DNA of 64,000 nucleotides, taken from NCBI GenBank assembly GCA_039519185.1, contig CM076851.1, positions 99,507,531-99,571,530 of the forward strand, read 5' to 3'. A program made the translations under genes and the position numbers. Source of the DNA: Astragalus membranaceus. Its lineage: Eukaryota; Streptophyta; Magnoliopsida; Fabales; Fabaceae. The notes beneath the pieces were generated by a model that worked only from the letters and a program-made list of their open reading frames with translations, ran no database searches and had not been told where the DNA came from. The first letter of the stretch is position 1. The number at the start of each line of letters is the position of its first letter. Positions 51,627 through 62,032 of this stretch are shown one piece after another.

Positions 51627-54557
51627 TGTAACACCCATTTCTACCCGGTAATTTATAAGCGTAAAATCAGAGTTTTCAAAAACCATTCTTAACAAAGAAA
51701 CAGATGCTACACTTCGACAACAGTTACATAACACTCTCACTAGAGGTGAACCGGCAAACCATATTTTGCGTCTTAAAAACAAATCAACTTTATTCAACAT
51801 GCAGCGGAAAATCAAAAGGGTTTGAAACATCAATGAAACGACATATGTATACATTTAATATAAAAACAGCGGACATCGCTCCCCGAGTGCTACGTATCAG
51901 AGCGACGACACCAAACTAATGAAGAGTTATAGTCTTCATTCGAGATCACCTGCACGTTACCAACATAGGGGTAACATTCAAAAAGAAGGGGTGAGATATC
52001 ACACTATATAATGAATCGTATGAAAAGCAGTATATACTTAGGTCATGACATCAAAATTATCACGGCACGACAATCACGTCACGACAGTCAATATTATCTC
52101 AATCAGTGTCATCAACAAAATCAACAACACAACAACAACGACAACAACAACAATAGCCACACCAACGACAATAACGACAACATATAGCAACAACAGCAAC
52201 AACACACAACAACGACAATAACATCAATTACAATCACCAATAATCATCACCCATAAACGTCACCAATAGTCATCACCAAAACATCACCAAAATCATCACC
52301 AACAGTCATCACCTAAATCATGTGTAAATGAATGAATGCAACCCACACCAACAGGCATATACATGTGGTACCAATCACCAAAAGTTTTGCCTGTAAATAG
52401 AGGCGTCACCAAAATTGAGAGCTTTCACACCCGGCTCACCAATTTAGAAAAATTGAGCTTTCACACCCGGCTCACTAGTTTTAGAAAAAATTGAGCTTTC
52501 ACACCCAGCTCCAAGACCAAAGGCCTTCACCGAAATAAATGCGTATGCTGTATGCGACACCATGAATGCACACAGACAATCATCAAAAATAGTCACAATG
52601 TGACACACCAAAAATCAATCACCGAATATCACCAAAATTGGTCATAGACCTACAACATAAAATTCATCAACAGTTTGGGTCATTCAGCGATACCCTCAAC
52701 AAACAATGTGGGCCATTCGGCGGTACCCACAACAAAACATCAACAACAACATGATCGACAACAACAATAACAAACACCAAGCTACAACAAATTGACAACA
52801 ACCCACAAAATAAGAACAGCCAACAACCACCCCAAGAAAATAGGAAAAGCCAACAACCCTCCCAAGAAAATAGGAACAGTCAACAACTACCCCAAAAATA
52901 GGAACAACCCACCAAATTAGGAACAACTCGCAAAAATAGGAACGACTCGCAAAAATAGGAACGACTCGCAAAAATAGGGATAGTGCCCAAATATAGGAGC
53001 AATAACAGTAATTTTCGAAAACAGTAACAGCAATTTTCGGGACAGTTTTCAGAAACAGCAACAATTTTCGAAAACAGTTTTCATAAACAGCAACAATTTT
53101 CGAAAACAGTTTTCAGAACCAGCAACAATAATTTCAGCTAACATACCTCTACTTCGGTGAATTAATTAACCTATCAAACGGTATCGAAACTTAGCAAGGG
53201 ACCCCTCTATGGAAAGCTAAGAATGTCTAGTTCCTGACTATAGTTTTTATTTTGCAAAATAAAGGTCCAATTCGTACAGTTTCACTAAATAAACAACAAG
53301 CTTCAGAAAACAGGACAGCCACCATGACCTAGCTTGTGACACCTCTAAAATTATTAAAGCTCAGTCAAATGACATGGGACTTGAGCCTAACCCGAAACAA
53401 ATTGAGTGTAGTTTTCATTGAATCAAGAATCATTCAAAAAGGAGTTCAAACGAAAACGTTATACACGAAATACCGAACCTATATCCAGATTGTTTCCAGA
53501 ATTTTGACCTAACTTGGGACACCTATAACTCGAGCTATACAACTCCAAATGCAACCAAACCAGTGCCAAATTAACAAGCATTAAGTCTAGGTTCTGAAAA
53601 GGTAAACCACATAATTTTTGGACCACTAGATTGTTCCCAGTTACTGTATAACCGAACCTATACCCAGTTTTCTTTGCGAATTAAAAACCCCAAATTGATT
53701 TCCAACCCCCCACAAACATATTCAAACATCAACAAGTGATATCAAACATCAATAATTGATTTTTCAAATATCAATAATAGATTCTAAACACCAATAAATG
53801 GATTCAATCATCAACGATTAGATTCAATCAACAATTAGAGTTCCCAACACCAATTTCAGTTTCTTATGATCATGGCAAAGCACAACAACAATTTCTAGGG
53901 TATATGAACATCAATTACACAAACATGATTACTCAACAAGGTATCGTAACATATGATCACACAAACATAATTCAACAAACAACATAACATATATAGTCAC
54001 ACATATAATGATTCATCAAACAACACAAGCATACGGTCACACATATAGCAATTCATCAAAAAACACAAGTATAAGGTCACACATGTGATACATCATCAAC
54101 CCTAACCCCCATACATACAACAATTCATAGAACCCATTAGATAGATAGAATCCCACCCTTACCTTAGCCTTAGAAGACCACAAACCCTAGCTTTCCTTCT
54201 CCCTCCTTGGTGCTACGCCTCTCTCTCTCCTTGGTGGTGGATCACGCCTCCTCTCCTTCCTTCTTCCCTAGCGGCCGCCCTCCTCTCCTCTTCTCCCTTC
54301 TAACTCTATTTTTTTGATTCTTCTAAAATTAGCCAAAACCCTAACTAAGGCCTATTTATACTTAGTTGGTCTCATGGGCTTTTCTCATTTAACTTATGCG
54401 ACTAATCAAGGCCCTTTCCTCTTAACACCTCTTATTTACTAACCCCAACAATAATAATAGGTCCACGTACTCTATTATATTTTATTCTATTTATTTTCTA
54501 CCAAATAATTCCTAATAATTAATTAAACAAATAATCAATTATTTTTGGGGCATTACA
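51627..54557 (-). mobile_element. Solo chromovirus LTR nested in the MULE (2931 bp)
   Basis: On the plus strand it runs from TGTAACACCC to GGGCATTACA and is flanked by GGGTT (51622-51626 and 54558-54562). It shares with the LTR of B the GGTGTGGGTTGCATTCATT, AGCTTTCACACC and GCGTCACCAAAATTGA blocks, all in complement, and the hairpin at 51956-51975, so it reads on the minus strand. No internal region exists, so it is the product of LTR-LTR recombination. Zones of ACAGCAACAATTTTCGAAAA (52995-53130) and AAAAATAGGAACGACTCGC (52925-52985) repeats are present. Confidence 0.93.
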
Positions 54558-54589
54558 GGGTTCACGGTGGAGATCGAGGGAGATCAAGG

Positions 54590-54760
54590 GAGATCGATGG
54601 GTGGGGGGGTGGGGTGGGGGCGTTCACGGTGGGGGGTGGGAGGGGGTCACGGTGGGGGAGGGGGGAGGGGAAGAGGAACAGTGGGGGTGGGGTGGGGGGG
54701 GGGAGGGGAAGATGAACAGTGGGGGTGGGGTGGTGTGGGGGGTGGGGGGGTGCCACGTAG
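54590..54760. repeat. G-rich tract with quadruplex potential
   Basis: Many GGGG/GGGGG runs separated by short T, A or TGGG spacers on the plus strand, in the MULE interior. The open frames here are low-complexity artefacts. Confidence 0.8.
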
Positions 54761-55039
54761 GCTGCCACATAGGACAATAAGTCAAAATTGAGTTTCAATT
54801 TTGACTTATTTAAGAGGGGGACTATGATTTTTCAAATTGGGAAAATAGGGGGACCAAAATCGTCAAATTAAAACTTTGGGGACCAAAATCGTGAATTGGT
54901 CAAAATAGGGGGACCAAAACTGTATTTAAGCCAAAATATTATTTGTTGGACTGATCACTTCATGCATTTAATATTAGTTCTTTTATTATTAAACTAAAAA
55001 CTAATATTGGTAACATATAGATTTTATTTAAGTAATTTA

Positions 55040-55500
55040 TATAATATTCTACATAAAGGCCCAATCCGCGATCATAATGGGCCAATTCCCCAACAGATCT
55101 GGCCCAGCAAGGTATTCCGCTTTCGGATCATGAATCAACGGACCAGATCGAAGTGCCCCAATCCAACGGTCTGGCTCGGGCGCAACCCGCGAATCCCCGG
55201 TGCTCCGCATCTATAAATACGGGTCCTACCCACATATCCAGGTACGCTTCACTCATTTCGCACCTCACTGACTTCTATTTGCTAACTTAAGCATCGGAGT
55301 GTCTACAGATACCCGATCCCGCCAAGTCCATCCTCGGAAGAAGACGGCTTGACAAACATCAACCTCGGAAGATTCCGACCTCCGAAATACTCCGCCGACT
55401 CTGAGCTAAGGAAAGACAATCGTGACACTTCAGATACTTGCTCCAGCCTCCGGATCCGAGAATCCGAGTCTAAGTACGTAACACAAACTTTCAATTATAA
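55040..55500 (+). mobile_element. Probable LTR fragment with a core promoter
   Basis: A G+C-richer segment in AT-rich DNA. It has TATAAATAC (55212-55220), then about 80 bases downstream GCTAACTTAAGCATCGGAGTG, a string resembling the ACTTGAGCATCGGAGTG block downstream of the start site in several plant LTR families, then CTCGGAAGA repeats. Clear ends and target duplications were not found. It may be an LTR remnant of a Tat-like or TRIM family. Confidence 0.45.
55212..55220 (+). promoter_or_regulatory. TATA box in the LTR fragment
   Basis: TATAAATAC preceded by CCGCATC and followed by GGGTCC; the spacing to the downstream ACTTAAGCATCGG block fits an LTR promoter. Confidence 0.5.
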
Positions 55501-55687
55501 ACATTAAAATAACGTTAACATTTCCAAAACGTCATTAAATTGTTTCGTTTTTAATTAAAAATTGCATCACTTGCTCCAACATGTATAGTTTTTTTTTTTT
55601 TTTTTTTACTTTGATGAATATAATTAAAATTGTTCACTTCTAATTATAAACAAGAGTTACAAACATGAATAAAACTAACTTGAGATA

Positions 55688-55834
55688 CTCCCTCTGGACT
55701 TATTTATGAACAAAAATGCAGTTTTTAGGTTTTATTGAAGAACCGATGTATCTAGTTTACAATATAGACCATATACATTTGTTATTCAATGGATCTAAAA
55801 AGTGCTCTTTTGCTTATAAATAGGTCCAGAGTAG
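55688..55834. mobile_element. Stowaway-like MITE (about 147 bp)
   Basis: The left end CTCCCTCTGGACTTATTTAT and the right end ATAAATAGGTCCAGAGTAG are near inverted repeats, flanked by TA on both sides (55686-55687 and 55835-55836). Size, TA duplication and the CTCCCT start fit the Tc1/Mariner-type Stowaway group. One base is missing in the right end. Confidence 0.75.
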
Positions 55835-55871
55835 TATACATATAATACTTAAAGTAATTTTAATCACTTTG

Positions 55872-56071
55872 TGTAACATCCCTAATCTTCTAGTCGACAT
55901 CAAATATTAGTATTTACTTTTATTTGAATATCATAGAATGCGTAAGTGCTTTTGGACTGAGCAAACTAAAATCGATTCTCAAAGACTCGTTAAAACACCC
56001 ATAAGTATCCCTTTCGATACTAAAACCGAAATCCTTTTCAAGCGATCCCTAGAGTCAGGAAGTCCATCACA

Positions 56072-56103
<32 letters not shown>

Positions 56104-57494
56104 TATTCTAGATACCAATTTAGGTAATTCGATAAAAATATATTTAAAACTTCCTTTAAACAATAAAGACGTAACCAAAAAAAAGAACTTGTTGAATCCT
56201 AGAAAATGAGTCCATTAGACAAAACTATGATCCCTTTTAAAATAATAGATAATCTTCGCAAACCATATATTGTAGCTTTACTAAAGTTAAAGCTATATTT
56301 TTTATATAAAACATCACGATAGGATAAAAGACCGAAAACGTCAAAAAAACATGATATTAAAATTTGATATGCCATTTTTGGACAAATCTTAGGTCTTTAT
56401 AAAAAATACTACAAGGTCTTTATAGCGTACTTACAAATCAACCAAAATTTCTCAAAATTAAGTACATCTTTTTAGAACTCTTCATATAGAATACACTAAA
56501 GCATTCCTTTGAAATATATATTGTTTGCCTCACAAAATCAAACAAGTAGTGGTGAACATATTCTTTTACAAAATATATTACAGCTTTATAAAACTTTCTT
56601 TAAACTGAACCATATCTTCGTTTCTTAGGATAACTCAGCTTCCTTGCTTATCTGAAAAGCCACAAGTATATGAAGAGTGAGATTTCATTGAAATCTCAGT
56701 GAGTTCCTAACACGCACCTCACCAGTACATCTTAAAGTGTCTTTTAATATCTTTTACTCCATAGAATAATCCATAAGAGATTGGACAAATACATATAATG
56801 TCAACCTCAGCGGAGAACCGCCACTCAACATATCAAAAGAGCGCACATACTGGCCTTCAAGCATACATCAAGATCAATGAATCTCTCGATAGTTAGTCAT
56901 ACACTAAAACCATCGAGCATACATCAAGATCAATTCATAATTAACATTTGTGTACTATATTTCAAGCATTAGGAGTTAGAATGGGTTAAAGATGATTTTG
57001 AGAGAGAATTAAAAACACAATCAATGTTTGTTTATAGTTGTAGATATTTTTTTTAGCTTTCCAACGCATCCAAGAATACTCAAATTGAAGTTTCGGATCA
57101 AAAGATACGAATAAAACAGTCAGAAGGCTGTCGAAAAGTCTCCCAACCCGAAACAAGCACAGATTGTGCGTGAAAGAGCACGACCCGTGCTGTTACTGCA
57201 GATTCCAAAACTCATGTTTTGCGTTTTTTATCTCATTCCCAAAGGCTTCCAACCAATCCTTACTGACATACAATAAATTTAAACATTACAAATCACTCAA
57301 TTACAACCCAATCAAAAATCAATACATCAAATTCACAGATCAATAACAACTCATCAATTTGAACATACATTCAACATATTCATTTCAAAAACAAGACAAT
57401 CACATCAACAACAAATCATCACAATCCACCAACTTTCATAGCATGTAGTAGTAATATCGTTTCATCTTTCAAAACACTTAATCTCACTAACCCT
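55872..57494 (-). mobile_element. Chromovirus LTR fragment (E/F type), cut by the Ogre insertion
   Basis: On the minus strand the LTR ends GGGATGTTACA at 55872. Going up it has AACTCACTGAGATTTCA (56694-56710), TGTTGAGTGGCGGTTCTCCG (56812-56831), GATGCGTTGGAAAGCT (about 57055-57070) and GCACGGGTCGTGC (about 57178-57190), the same order as in the LTRs of D and E. At 57494 it is broken by the Ogre LTR. The start of this LTR must lie beyond the Ogre element, outside the window. It contains a (TA)n run at 56075-56102. Confidence 0.8.
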
Positions 57495-60417
57495 TGTTGC
57501 GCCCGAAAAAGTCCCTGAAGGGATTTTCCTCGTTTACAACCCTTTTTTTTAAAAAAAAACAATGAAGTCGCCACCAATATTTTTTTATAAGGAAAATATT
57601 GAAGAAAAACCTTCTTGGAAAGCGGATGGCCTTTTGGGAAACCGGAAGATTTGGGTTCGGGGGTCGGTTAGGCATGGGGAAGGTTTTAGCACCCCACGCC
57701 TCCTTTCTACCGAAAGGGAACCTTTAATTAAATGTGCGGCTTTAAGTGTTGATTTGGAAAATGCTTGAATTTGCCCCTTTTTCGAAAAGAGAATGAAAAG
57801 TCTTAATGAAAATTTTTATTTTTGGCGAAAGTGTTTGTTTTTTTTTTAGGAAAAAAATGTTTTTAGTTTGTTGTGCTTGACGGAGAGTATCCGCTCCTAC
57901 GTATCTCCCGGTGCGATGGAGAATTCAAAGCTACGTAGTTCTGGTTTTTTTTTTCAAAAAGGTTTTGTTTTTTTTGTCTTGTTTAGGTGAGTTTTTGCAA
58001 TAGGAATGAGGATTCGCGATGACCAAACAACAGCGGTTTAGAGTGGTCACGCTACTAACTCTTTTGAAAATGCAATCGTCATTAACAACAAACGGCAACG
58101 GTGCGAATGATCATCGATGACAATTGGTTTTATTTAAGTTGGAGTGTTCATGAAGACCAAACAACAACGGTTTAGAGTGGTCACACTACTAATTCCTTTG
58201 AAAATGAAATTATCGTTAATAACCAAACGGCAACGACGCGAGTGATCATTAATGATAATTGGTTCTTATTTTAGGTAATCAAAAGAGTTTTCGCAATTGA
58301 ATTGATTTTTGGTTTGTGAGACATTTATCCATCATTGGGAAAAAAGGGTTTGTGAAAAAAAAGAAAATAAGTTCGCTTAGGGGAAAGAAACGAAATTTAA
58401 AAAGAGAAACAGGAGGTGAAATAGTAAAAAGGGGGGTGCAGAAATCAGGAATTAGTTCTAATGGACTGTGTAAATGTTGGGCTCTCTCAAAAGGCTTAAG
58501 TTATCAAAATGAGGGGTGTGAAAAAAAAGAAGCCCAGTTCGCATGGGAGGGCCCAGTTAGCGAAACTGGGCTTAAATGAGAAAAGGGCCTTATGCTTGAG
58601 TCTGGGGGGGTGTGAGTAGCAGTTTACTTATTTACTAAAAAAAAGTCTCATCTGCCTCTTTTTTTTTGCTAAGGGAATGTTTTTTTGTTTTTTTTTTTTG
58701 GGATTCTTTTGTTATCATTTTTGGTTGAGATAATTTTTGGTTAAAATAAAAATAAAAAAAACGAATGAATAAATAAATAAAAGAATAAAACATAAAAATC
58801 AGTTTACTTGTTCACTTAATAATACTAAAAGAAATGTATTGACTACCCCTTTTTTTTATTAATTACTAGGAAATGTTTTTTTTGTTTTTGGGGTTTTTTG
58901 GTCATCATTTTTTAGAAAAAAAAACAGAAAGGGAATTATTTGGATTTGATAAACAAAAATTAGAGCCCTTATGCGCTTATGGAGGAATAAACAGATTAAA
59001 CATAATCAGCCCCCTTTTTTAGGGGATATTGTATGATCACTACATGAAGATATAAACAAGAACAGATTAAATTTTTTGAGATTAGCAACAAATAACTTAT
59101 AACATCATGAAAGAAGACAAGATTTACAGTAAAATGGAGATGAAATGGAAAGAAAAATGATTACCAAATACTATGTTTGAAGCACGTTTCCGGATTTCCT
59201 CAACAACAACGGAGTACAAAAAAAAACTATGAAAATTTTATGGAGAAGAAAAAAAAAGGAACGAAAAAAATCTCTCTCTCACTGAAACTTCTCCAGATCC
59301 GCTTTTGCTCCTTCTTGCTCCTGGACCCTTCAAAATTTCGACCTCTCCCCTCTTTTCCCTCGAAAAAAAGACTCCCCTTCTTCAAAACCGTACCCCTATT
59401 TATACTAAAACTTGATCTTGTAGTGATGCGCTTTGTCTTTCGGTTTTTTTTTTCACCAAGCCTTGCGTATAGATCCGTTTGCGTGTGAGCCTTGGAGAAA
59501 TCGAAGTGGAAAGCATGTTTCCTTGGATGAACCCGTGAGCTTTTGAGTGACCAACGGCCTCCTTGTGTGGTGATGCCAAAAATGGCGATTTCGTGGGAGA
59601 GGAGAGAAAGAAGGGCACCAAAAATGGTGATTTCGTGAGAGGTGAGAGAAAGGAAGCGTGAAAGGAAGAGAAGAGAGGAAGGGGACGGCTAGGGTTTGAT
59701 GGGAGAGGTGGAGGTGATGTGTTTTGGAGGTTGTGTGAGAGAAAGGAGATGGAGGGGGCGTATGAGAGAGAGAGAGTTGAGTGTGTGAAGTGAAAAGATG
59801 AGAGTGAGTGTGTGAGAGAGTGATGGAAGCGTGAGATAGGAGGAGAGAGAGGGTTGAGTGCCGTTGGAAGGAGGAGAGAGGGAAGGGTGGCGTGTATGGG
59901 GAAAGGGGATGTGGGGAAGTGGGAAGTGTGTGGGAAGAGTGAAGTTGCAAGTTCCAAGGAGGGAATAAGGGGGGTGGTGTCGAATATTGGCTAGGGTTTG
60001 GGGATGAATGTGGCCGAATTTTAAGGCTAGGGGGGAATTGGATGTGGACATTTTTTAGGGTAAAGGGGGGTGGCCGAATTAGGGTTAGGAGAGGAGGGAA
60101 ATTAGGGTTTTGGTGAGTTGGGTTATGGGTCATGGGTTGGATATGGGTTAGGGTTAGGCGAATTGGGCTACCCCTTTTTTGCTGGGTTGGGTTTTTGATG
60201 GCCCAATCCTGATTGCACTTTATATATTTTTTAACAGACCCCCCCCATTTCCTCTTTTGCTTATTTTGTTTTGATACTTCTAATCATTATTATTTTTTTC
60301 AAAAATTAAAACTTGTAGCAAACTGAAATACATGACATGAACATAAAAATGAATATTATTTTTATTAAAAATAAATAAAATCTCTCATTTTTGATCGGAC
60401 AAAATTAGGGTATTACA
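57495..60417 (-). mobile_element. 3' LTR of an Ogre-type element
   Basis: 2923 bp. On the minus strand it starts TGTAATACCCTAATTTTGTCC at 60417 and ends GGGCGCAACA at 57495. It contains a TATA box (59395-59404), long homopolymer runs, and a TC/GA-rich zone (59560-60130) that yields long Ser/Pro/His-rich minus-strand frames; these have no domain and I reject them as genes. The same LTR family, in opposite orientation, forms bases 1-454. Confidence 0.88.
59395..59404 (-). promoter_or_regulatory. TATA box of the Ogre LTR
   Basis: TATAAATAGG (followed by GG) on the minus strand, about 1.01 kb from the LTR start; transcription would begin roughly 30 bases downstream, near 59370. Confidence 0.65.
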
Positions 60418-60433
60418 GCTGCCCCTCTTTATT
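60418..60433 (-). promoter_or_regulatory. Polypurine tract of the Ogre element
   Basis: TAAAGAGGGGCAGC on the minus strand lies directly before the LTR. Confidence 0.75.
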
Positions 60434-62032
60434 TCACGTTTCGCCAAGAAATATGACTTGGCCTTTTCATATTTGTTGGTGAAATGGAAATAAAGATATA
60501 GAAATAACACTAATTTTGTCCGCTCCAGAAAAGCTCAAATTTTCTTTTTGTTATTTTCCTTTTGAGAAAAGGGGGGTTAACACTTGTCGCATTAACGGGA
60601 AAGCAGTAAATTGGGAAAAACGGTGAATTGGAAAAAGCGGTAAATTGGGGATTCGGAGGTTGCCTAAAAACCTTCTAACGAACTCTGGTCGAGTCCGAGC
60701 TTTGGGGGTGGCCTTTTCGAGCGGCCGATCAACATCAGGTCCGGAACTGATTTGATCAATGGATTTACGCTATGCCTTAGGCTGACACAACTAATCCGAA
60801 GGACTTAACGAAGTCTGATGGATCCATCGCGTGCTCGTACACGATGTTGTGATCTGTGGGAGGAGTTCACTAGCTCTGTGTTGATGGAGTTTACTAACTC
60901 TGGGTTGATGGAGTTTACTAACTCAGTGCTGATGGTGATTTTCTAAAAAATGAGATTTTTGGGACTCTCTGGTCCGAAGTAACTTCTTGGATGGTGCATG
61001 AAATGCATGCATTTGAGTATTTTGATGCACATGAATGCAATGATTGATTTTGGTGGGATGCTTTTTCTATTTGATTCCTCATTCACTTCCCTTTTTTTTG
61101 TTATTCTTCGCTCTTCTGAGATGCGAATTTGAAAGTGTAACGCACCACTGTTTGATGTCATGGAGTGACGAATGGTATGGATGATATAATGAATGATGTG
61201 AAGATGTTGTGTTCTTTTATGTTCCGTCTTCTGTGATTTTCTCTTTTGTTTTTTGTTTATTCTGTTTGTTTTCTTTAAGCAGCTTTCTTTTTTCTGCTTA
61301 TTTGTTTTTGTTTACTCTGTTTGTTTTCTTTAAGCAGCTTTCTTTTTTCTGCTTATTTGTTTTTTTCTTTGGCACTCTTTTTTTGCTGGTTAAATCGATC
61401 TGCCGGGCGAAGGCTGTTCCAGGACGACGATCCCGCGAGGATTGCACACTGGTTCGTCATGACTGTCTTTTTCGCAATTTTATTCACTTGGGGAATCACT
61501 TCTTTCTGTATTTTTTCAAAGATTTCGCAATGATCCTGTAATGCTCTGAATGTGCACATGTTTTGCAATTCGATTTCATCAATCATAAAAGTTATTATTT
61601 TGAAAGAAACTGAATAGATGAAAGCAGAGACACGAGAAGCACACATATGAAAGAAAAGTTGGACTTTTATTGATATAGAAATTGGACGTGCAGAAAGTCA
61701 CGCCAATCGAAAGTGCATTGCAATCTTTCGTTTAAACTGCAAAAAATACAAGCAAAAAGGAACAAATCTCGTGATTTCGTTTCTGAAGTAACGGTGCCCA
61801 CCGTCCATACTCATAATACTAATCACCCCCTTATCCGAACCTTTGGAACGCTGATTGCCTTTTTCTTTTATCAAGCCCAAGTTTTATGACCCTAATTTTT
61901 GCCTGGATCGCCCTTTGCGGGTTTTCAATCCACCGGGCCACTCTGATTTTGCCTAAGTCGCCCTTTGCGGGTTTTCAACCTAGCGAGCTGATTTTTCCTT
62001 GGCTTATCTTTCTCTTTTTTTCGTCTATTTTT
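60434..62032 (-). other. 3' untranslated region of the Ogre element
   Basis: About 1.6 kb between the integrase stop codon and the polypurine tract. Long 3' regions are typical of Tat/Ogre elements. A direct repeat of about 60 bp (TTTAAGCAGCTTTCTTTTTT and neighbours) occurs at 61262-61312 and 61313-61370, and CGCCCTTTGCGGGTTTTCAA occurs twice (61909 and 61960). Short frames here show no family resemblance. Confidence 0.65.

Larger units (their letters stand above)
50932..54932. mobile_element. Non-autonomous Mutator-like (MULE) element with long terminal inverted repeats
   Basis: GGCTTAAATACAGTTTTGG at 50932 mirrors CCAAAACTGTATTTAAGCC ending at 54932. The inverted repeats are about 190 bp (50932-51120 and 54745-54932; GGTCCCCCTATTTT, CACGATTT, AAGTTTTAATTTGACGATTT). 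The flanks carry a perfect 9-bp duplication AAAATATTA (50923-50931 and 54933-54941), the MULE hallmark. The interior is C-rich then G-rich and encodes no transposase. A 2931-bp solo LTR (51627-54557) is nested inside; without it the element is about 1.07 kb. Confidence 0.93.

Noticed and set aside
51183..51854. Minus-strand frame of 223 codons rich in Ser, Leu and Arg
   Set aside because: It crosses the boundary between the C-rich/GAGA interior of the MULE and the solo LTR; low-complexity artefact.
59453..60133. Long Ser/Pro/His-rich minus-strand frame (226 codons) and two overlapping ones
   Set aside because: It lies in a GA/TC-rich part of the Ogre LTR, has low complexity, is open in three phases at once and shows no domain.
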